From assembly GCA_033439265.1 (NCBI GenBank), contig JAVTVX010000024.1, forward strand, positions 18,522,501 through 18,586,500: 64,000 nucleotides of DNA, read 5' to 3'. Origin of the DNA: Dillenia suffruticosa (lineage: Eukaryota > Streptophyta > Magnoliopsida > Dilleniales > Dilleniaceae). Positions 59,761 to 64,000 of the stretch are shown one piece after another (position 1 is the stretch's first letter; each line of letters begins with the position of its first letter). Made by a program: the position numbers and the translations under genes. A model generated the notes under the pieces. The model searched no databases, was not told where the DNA came from, and saw only the letters and a list, made by a program, of their open reading frames with translations.

Positions 59761-59949
59761 ATCTTGGCAACAAAAGCTTGAAGATTGATACATAAAAAGT
59801 GTGAAGCATATTTGGCCCATATCATTGACACAACTACAAAGAGTCCTACTCTAGATGACATTCTAAAAGTAAATGTGTCTTTGGATATTTTTCTGGAAGC
59901 GTTACCTAGTTTACCTCTAGTCCAGAAGTTCAATTTAACTATTGATTTA

Positions 59950-60735
59950 CTTCCCGGCACAGCACTTATCTTCATCCCACCTTATAAAATGGCACCTAAG
60001 AATTGAAGGAGTTGAATGTACAACTCCAAGAATTACTAGATAAGGAATTCATCCAATCGAGTTCCTCCCCCTGGGGTGCAGCTGTCCTATTTGTGAAGAA
60101 GAAGAATAGTACTCCTAGGTTATGCATTGATTACCGACAACTAAATAGAGTTACCGTAAAAAACAAGTACCCTATGCCTAGGATTGATGATCTTTTTGAT
60201 CAACTTCAAGGTGCCTACGTGTTCTTAAAGATTGATTTGAGGTCAAGCTATCATCAATTGAGGATCAAGGAGTGTGACATGCTTAAGACTACATGTAGGA
60301 CTCGAAATGGATATTATGAGTTTTTGGTGATACCATTTGAATTGACAAATGCCGCTGTTGCTTTTATGAACTTAATGAATAGGGTATTCCATTTATATTT
60401 GATAAATTCGTAATTGTGTTTATAGATGATATATTTGTGTATTCAAAAAGTGATGAAGAACTCTCAGAGCATCTTAGAATTGTTTTGTAGTCTCTTCGAG
60501 AGAAGTGATTGTATGCTAAGTTTTCCAAATATGAATTTTGACTGAGGAAAATTAGCTTCTTGGGACATATAGTATCCGGTGAAAGCATATTTATGGATTC
60601 AAGAAAAGTCAAAACTATCCTAAGTGGGAATAATCGAGAAATGTGATAGAAGTTAGAAGTTTCCTTGGATTAGTTGGGTATTATAGAATATTTGTTGAAA
60701 GATTTTCTAGAATTGCAACCCCATTGTCTAGTTTG
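59950..60735 (+). pseudogene. Chromovirus copy 3 reverse transcriptase (mostly open)
   Basis: A 136-residue stretch at 60003-60413 covers [41 protein letters not shown] and [14 protein letters not shown] with the first catalytic Asp. It also reads [18 protein letters not shown] where the family has FGLTNAP. One base out of frame, the catalytic FIDDIFVYS follows at about 60420-60445. The LGHIVSG-like connection is at about 60560, and FLGLVGYYRIFVERFSRI at about 60662-60715. Confidence 0.8.
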
Positions 60736-61070
60736 ACAAGAAATGGGTTAAATTTAAGAAGGATATGCATTAATACAAAATGATAAAGTGATAACTTATG
60801 TCTCTTGCCAACTACAGAAGTATGAAGAGAACTATCCCACTAATTATTTGGTGTTAATTGTAATTGTATTTCTCTTGAAAATATGGAGACATTTTTTGTA
60901 TGGGGAGACTTGTCAGATCTTCACTAACCATAAATGTTTGAAGTATTTGTTCACACAAAATGAGTTGAATTTGAGACAAAGAATGTGGCTAGAACTGATT
61001 TAAAACTATGATTTAGTGATAGATTACCATCCCGGTAAGGCCAATGTAGTGGCGCATGCCTTAAGTCAAA
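60736..61070 (+). pseudogene. Chromovirus copy 3 RNase H (truncated)
   Basis: 60788-61003 encodes VITYVSCQLQKYEENYPTN and KIWRHFLYGETCQIFTNHK, then a stop. The N-terminal part with the first catalytic Asp is missing: at about 60750 the sequence jumps from the RT connection straight to DKVITY, a deletion of roughly 150 bases compared with copies 1 and 2. The end of RNase H (DYHPGKANVVAHALSQ) is at about 61020-61070. Confidence 0.75.
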
Positions 61071-62330
61071 ATTCTTCATCGAATTCAAAGTCTCATAAAA
61101 ATTTTAATCTTTCTTGTTTGGTTGGAATCCAAACCCTTGGGGTTAGCATAGCAAATAATGAGCAAGGTTCATTGTTGGCTAGTTTTGAGGTAAGGCCAAC
61201 CTTGGCGGATCGTATTCAAGAGCTCCAAGCTACCAATGATGAATTAAAAATAATAGTTGAGAAAGTCCAGATTGAAGAAGGGGTGAGTTTAGAATCCAAG
61301 AGGATGCGATGTTTATGTTTAAAAACCAAATTTGTGTTCCCAAAGAGATTGATCTTCATAAAGCTATTCTCGAGGAAGCACACTCATCAGTTTATGTTAT
61401 GCATCCAGAAAGTACTAAGATATACCAAACGATTAAGGAGACTTATTGGTGGTCGGGAATGTAAAAGGAGATTACTGAATTTGTATCCAAGTGCTTAGTG
61501 TGTCAATAAGTAAAGATGGAACATAAAAGGCATACCGCTATTTTCCAACTGTTGCCAATTCCCTAGTGAAACTGGGAGCACATTACTATGGATTTTGTAG
61601 TTGGATTACCACATACACCGAATTGGTATGATGATATTTGGGTGATTGTAGACTATGTCACCAAGTTAGCTTACTTCTTGCCAATCCAAAATACCTATCC
61701 TCTGGAGAAATTAGATAAGTAATATGTTGATAAAATTATGAGACTCCATGGAGTCCCTGTGTTGATCATGTCCGATCGTGACACCTGTTTTACCTCTCAA
61801 TTCTAGCCAAAATTACAAGAATCTTTAGGTACTCAATTGAAGTTTAGTACTGCCTTTCACCAACCTCAAATCGATGGACAATCAGAACGTACAATCCAAA
61901 TAATAGAAGATATACTTAGGCTTGTGTAATAGATTTTCAAGGTAGTTAGGATAGACACATTTTATTGATAGGGTTTGCTTATAACAATAGTTACCAACCT
62001 AGCATCAGAATACCTCCTTATGAAGCCTTATATGGATGGAAGTGTAGAACTCTATTATGTTGCGATGAGGTTGAGAAAAGAAATATTGAGAGAGTAGAGT
62101 TGATTGAGGCTACTATCGAGAAGGTAAAGATAATCCGAGAGAGAATAAAAAGTAGCTCAAGACAGACAGAAGAACTATGCCGATAATTGGAGACAATCTT
62201 TAGGTTTGAAGTAGGAGATATGATATTTTTGAAAATATCTTATTGGAAAGGTGTAATTCGATTTTGAAGAAAGGGAAAATTAATTTCTTATTACATTAGT
62301 CCTTTCAAGATCATATAGAAAGTTGGAAAT
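61071..62330 (+). pseudogene. Chromovirus copy 3 integrase (broken)
   Basis: 61016-61498 carries RNase H end, linker and the beginning of integrase in one frame. The zinc-binding region follows in another frame (EAHSSVYVMHPEST at about 61374, CLVCQ at about 61490). The core has [10 protein letters not shown] (first Asp, about 61585), IMSDRDTCF (second Asp, about 61770) and DGQSERTIQ (Glu, about 61875), so all three catalytic residues remain, but stops separate them. 61965-62186 continues with [20 protein letters not shown]. Confidence 0.85.
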
Positions 62331-62640
62331 GTGGATTATTGGTTAGAACTACCTCCAGAATTGGAAAGAATTTATAATATTTTTCATGTCTCGATATTGA
62401 AGAAATACTTGTTGGATCCTTCCTGCATTCTTGAAACTCCTCCAATTGAGTTGAGGAAAGATTTGAACTTTGGAGTCCAACCAGTTGCCCCCCTAGAGAA
62501 GCAAGTTAAGAGATTGAGATATAAGCAGATCCCAATTGTCAAGATTCTATGGAAGAATAACCATGTTGAAAAGATGACTTGGGAACATTAGGGGATGATG
62601 AGGAAACAATATCCCCATTTACTTGAGGAATAATTATGTA
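62331..62640 (+). pseudogene. Chromovirus copy 3 chromodomain (nearly intact)
   Basis: An open stretch reads LPPELERIYNIFHVSILKKY, then KRLRYKQIPIVKILWKNNHV and EKMTWEH. A stop at 62589 is followed in frame by residues of the usual end (MRKQYPHLLEE). This is the clearest chromodomain in the window and supports assigning all three elements to the chromoviruses. Confidence 0.8.
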
Positions 62641-62670
62641 ATGAAATTTTGAGTATAAAATTTTCTTTTA

Positions 62671-62682
62671 GGAGGTAGGAAT
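62671..62682 (+). other. Polypurine tract of chromovirus copy 3
   Basis: GGAGGTAGGAAT lies directly before the 3' LTR start at 62683. Confidence 0.65.
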
Positions 62683-63390
62683 TATAACATCAGAAAAATC
62701 AGGATTGTGGTGTTGACTTTAAAAGACTATTGAAATTTCTATACCCTGTAAAATATAGAAAAAAAATTAATTTAGATATAAATGTTGATTTTATCTTTTG
62801 GGTTGCATAGGAATTTTTATTCTCACAATTGATAGACTCTCAATTTTTAAATCCTCAATCGCTAAAATGCTTTGTGCTCAGTAGAATTTGACTTCTTGAT
62901 GAGGAATTGATTTGCTCAGTAGAGCTTTAGCATTGATGGACTGTTCCCATTCCTTTCAATTCTTGGTTTCCTACTCGGTGGTGATTTTCTAAATTTATTT
63001 CCATCTCCCTTTACCTCTTGGTACACTATGAGACTTGCAGTCTCTTGGTATATTTCTTTATTTCTCTCCTGGTACATTTTCCATTTGCTTCTTAAATCTT
63101 GGTGTTGGATACACTTGGATCTCTCGGTTATTGGTGTTGAATCATTTACGCTTACTGGAGCATTTGTATTTACACTTACTGGAGCACTTTCACTTACCAG
63201 AGTATATAGCATTTACACTTACTTTCCAATACTAGTATCATCTACCTCTCGGTACATTGCTTTACTTCTCTCGATGATTTCTACTCCTCGATATACTTTA
63301 TTCCCATATATCTCTCAGCTTGGTGATTTCTTTCTTAGTGTTGGACACACTTGCACTTCTCAGCACTCCTCTTGGCATTTGCAGTACACT
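62683..63390 (+). repeat. 3' LTR of chromovirus copy 3 (first 708 bp)
   Basis: It starts TATAACATCAGAAAAATC where the 5' LTR has TGTAACACCAG, and follows the 5' LTR to the equivalent of about 56022 (CATTTGCAGTACACT). It is then cut by a different sequence at about 63391. The 63028-63444 open frame lies here and is not a gene. Confidence 0.85.
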
Positions 63391-64000
63391 TTTCATACTA
63401 AAAAATTAAAACCCTATACTGATGGTAACTTTTACTATTGGTGATCTTTATTGATGGTTTTTTATGCCCTATAGAAATATTTTTGATGAAATCGTGGGAA
63501 AATGTATATATTTTCCAATAGTATAAATTGTTCATCGGGAAAAGTTTATCAATTGTCAATAAAGGTACCATAACCGTTTGTAAAAGTGATGTTCAATTCT
63601 GACGGTTAGTACTTGTGGTTAGTAAATGCTGCAGTTTTTAAGGACGGTTTGAAAACAATTTCTATATGACTCTTCTTTACTATATACTTTACCATACTGT
63701 CTGCATAAGTTCTACATCTATGCTAACCTATATATTGCAGTGTCTTTAGAAACTATGTTAGATTCTGATGGTTATAACTTGTGATTAGTAAATGTGACAA
63801 TCTTTAGGGATAGTTTGAAAATAGTCTCTATATAACTTGTCTTTACTGTCTATTTAATCATACTATCTGTATAAGTTTTACATCTATGCTAACTGATATA
63901 TTTCACCATTTGTAAATGCTACTGCTACTCAGACGGTTATTACTTGTTGTCAATAACTATGGCCGCTTTTTAGTAACCGTTTGAAAAGAGTCTCTATATG
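63391..64000. repeat. Tandem-repeat element interrupting the LTR, about 165-bp period
   Basis: It starts near CATACTAAAAAATTAAAACC. From 63601 a unit beginning GACGGTTAGTACTTGT recurs at 63767 and 63932 in diverged form, a period of 165-166 bp, and runs past the window end. GACGGTT/AACCGTT phrases occur in both orientations. The left end resembles a CACTA terminus (CACTACTAAAAA) that has lost a base, so this may be another non-autonomous CACTA element. Confidence 0.55.

Larger units (their letters stand above)
55332..64000 (+). mobile_element. Del/Tekay-like chromovirus, copy 3 (separate family), runs off the window
   Basis: 5' LTR 55332-57813, internal region 57814-62682 (4869 bp), 3' LTR from 62683. 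The internal region carries gag, protease, RT, RNase H, integrase and an almost complete chromodomain in gypsy order, with many stops. The LTR sequence is unlike those of copies 1 and 2 apart from its termini, so this is a third family. The 3' LTR is interrupted at about 63391 by a tandem-repeat sequence that continues to the window end. Confidence 0.9.

Overview
This is a window of flowering-plant nuclear DNA. The grounds are plant-specific Ty3/gypsy retrotransposons (an Athila-like element and Del/Tekay-like chromoviruses), an RTE-type LINE, a CACTA-type DNA transposon and one plant-type hexose/H+ symporter gene. The species cannot be named from sequence alone. The base composition is strongly AT-rich except in the sugar-transporter gene. 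Only that gene looks intact; nearly everything else is old transposon sequence broken by stops and frameshifts. Layout: (1) 1-23131 is a nest. A degenerate Athila-like element on the minus strand (1-5818 and 21006-about 23131) is split inside gag by a plus-strand Del/Tekay-like chromovirus (5819-21005), whose 3' LTR is in turn split by a minus-strand solo LTR (15437-19897). Target-site duplications mark both insertions, and the Athila gag reading frame continues across the first insertion. (2) 24075-37032 is a second, minus-strand chromovirus with gag, protease, RT, RNase H, integrase and chromodomain remnants; its 5' LTR has lost its outer end. (3) 37957-41104 is a solo LTR of the same family as the first chromovirus. 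(4) 42130-44500 is the gene island: an intronless coding sequence for an STP-type sugar transporter (42335-43879), with TATA-like motifs, a probable 3'-UTR intron and a poly(A) signal. Just downstream on the other strand is a pseudogene of a GRF-type zinc-finger protein. (5) 46990-54200 is an RTE-type LINE region with two head-to-tail partial copies. The second is split by a 3753-bp CACTA-type element (48019-51771) with clean terminal inverted repeats and a TAG target duplication. Its interior is not coding: it is a satellite-like array of GCGACGAA palindromes with a 640-bp tandem duplication, a G-quadruplex-capable (CCCG)n tract and a possible tRNA-like A/B-box pair. (6) 55332-64000 is a third chromovirus family, plus strand. 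Its 3' LTR runs toward the window edge and is interrupted at about 63391 by another tandem-repeat element (period about 165 bp), possibly a second CACTA derivative. No new biochemical system is evident. The most distinctive object is the palindrome-array CACTA element; next are the intronless sugar-transporter gene and the GRF zinc-finger pseudogene.
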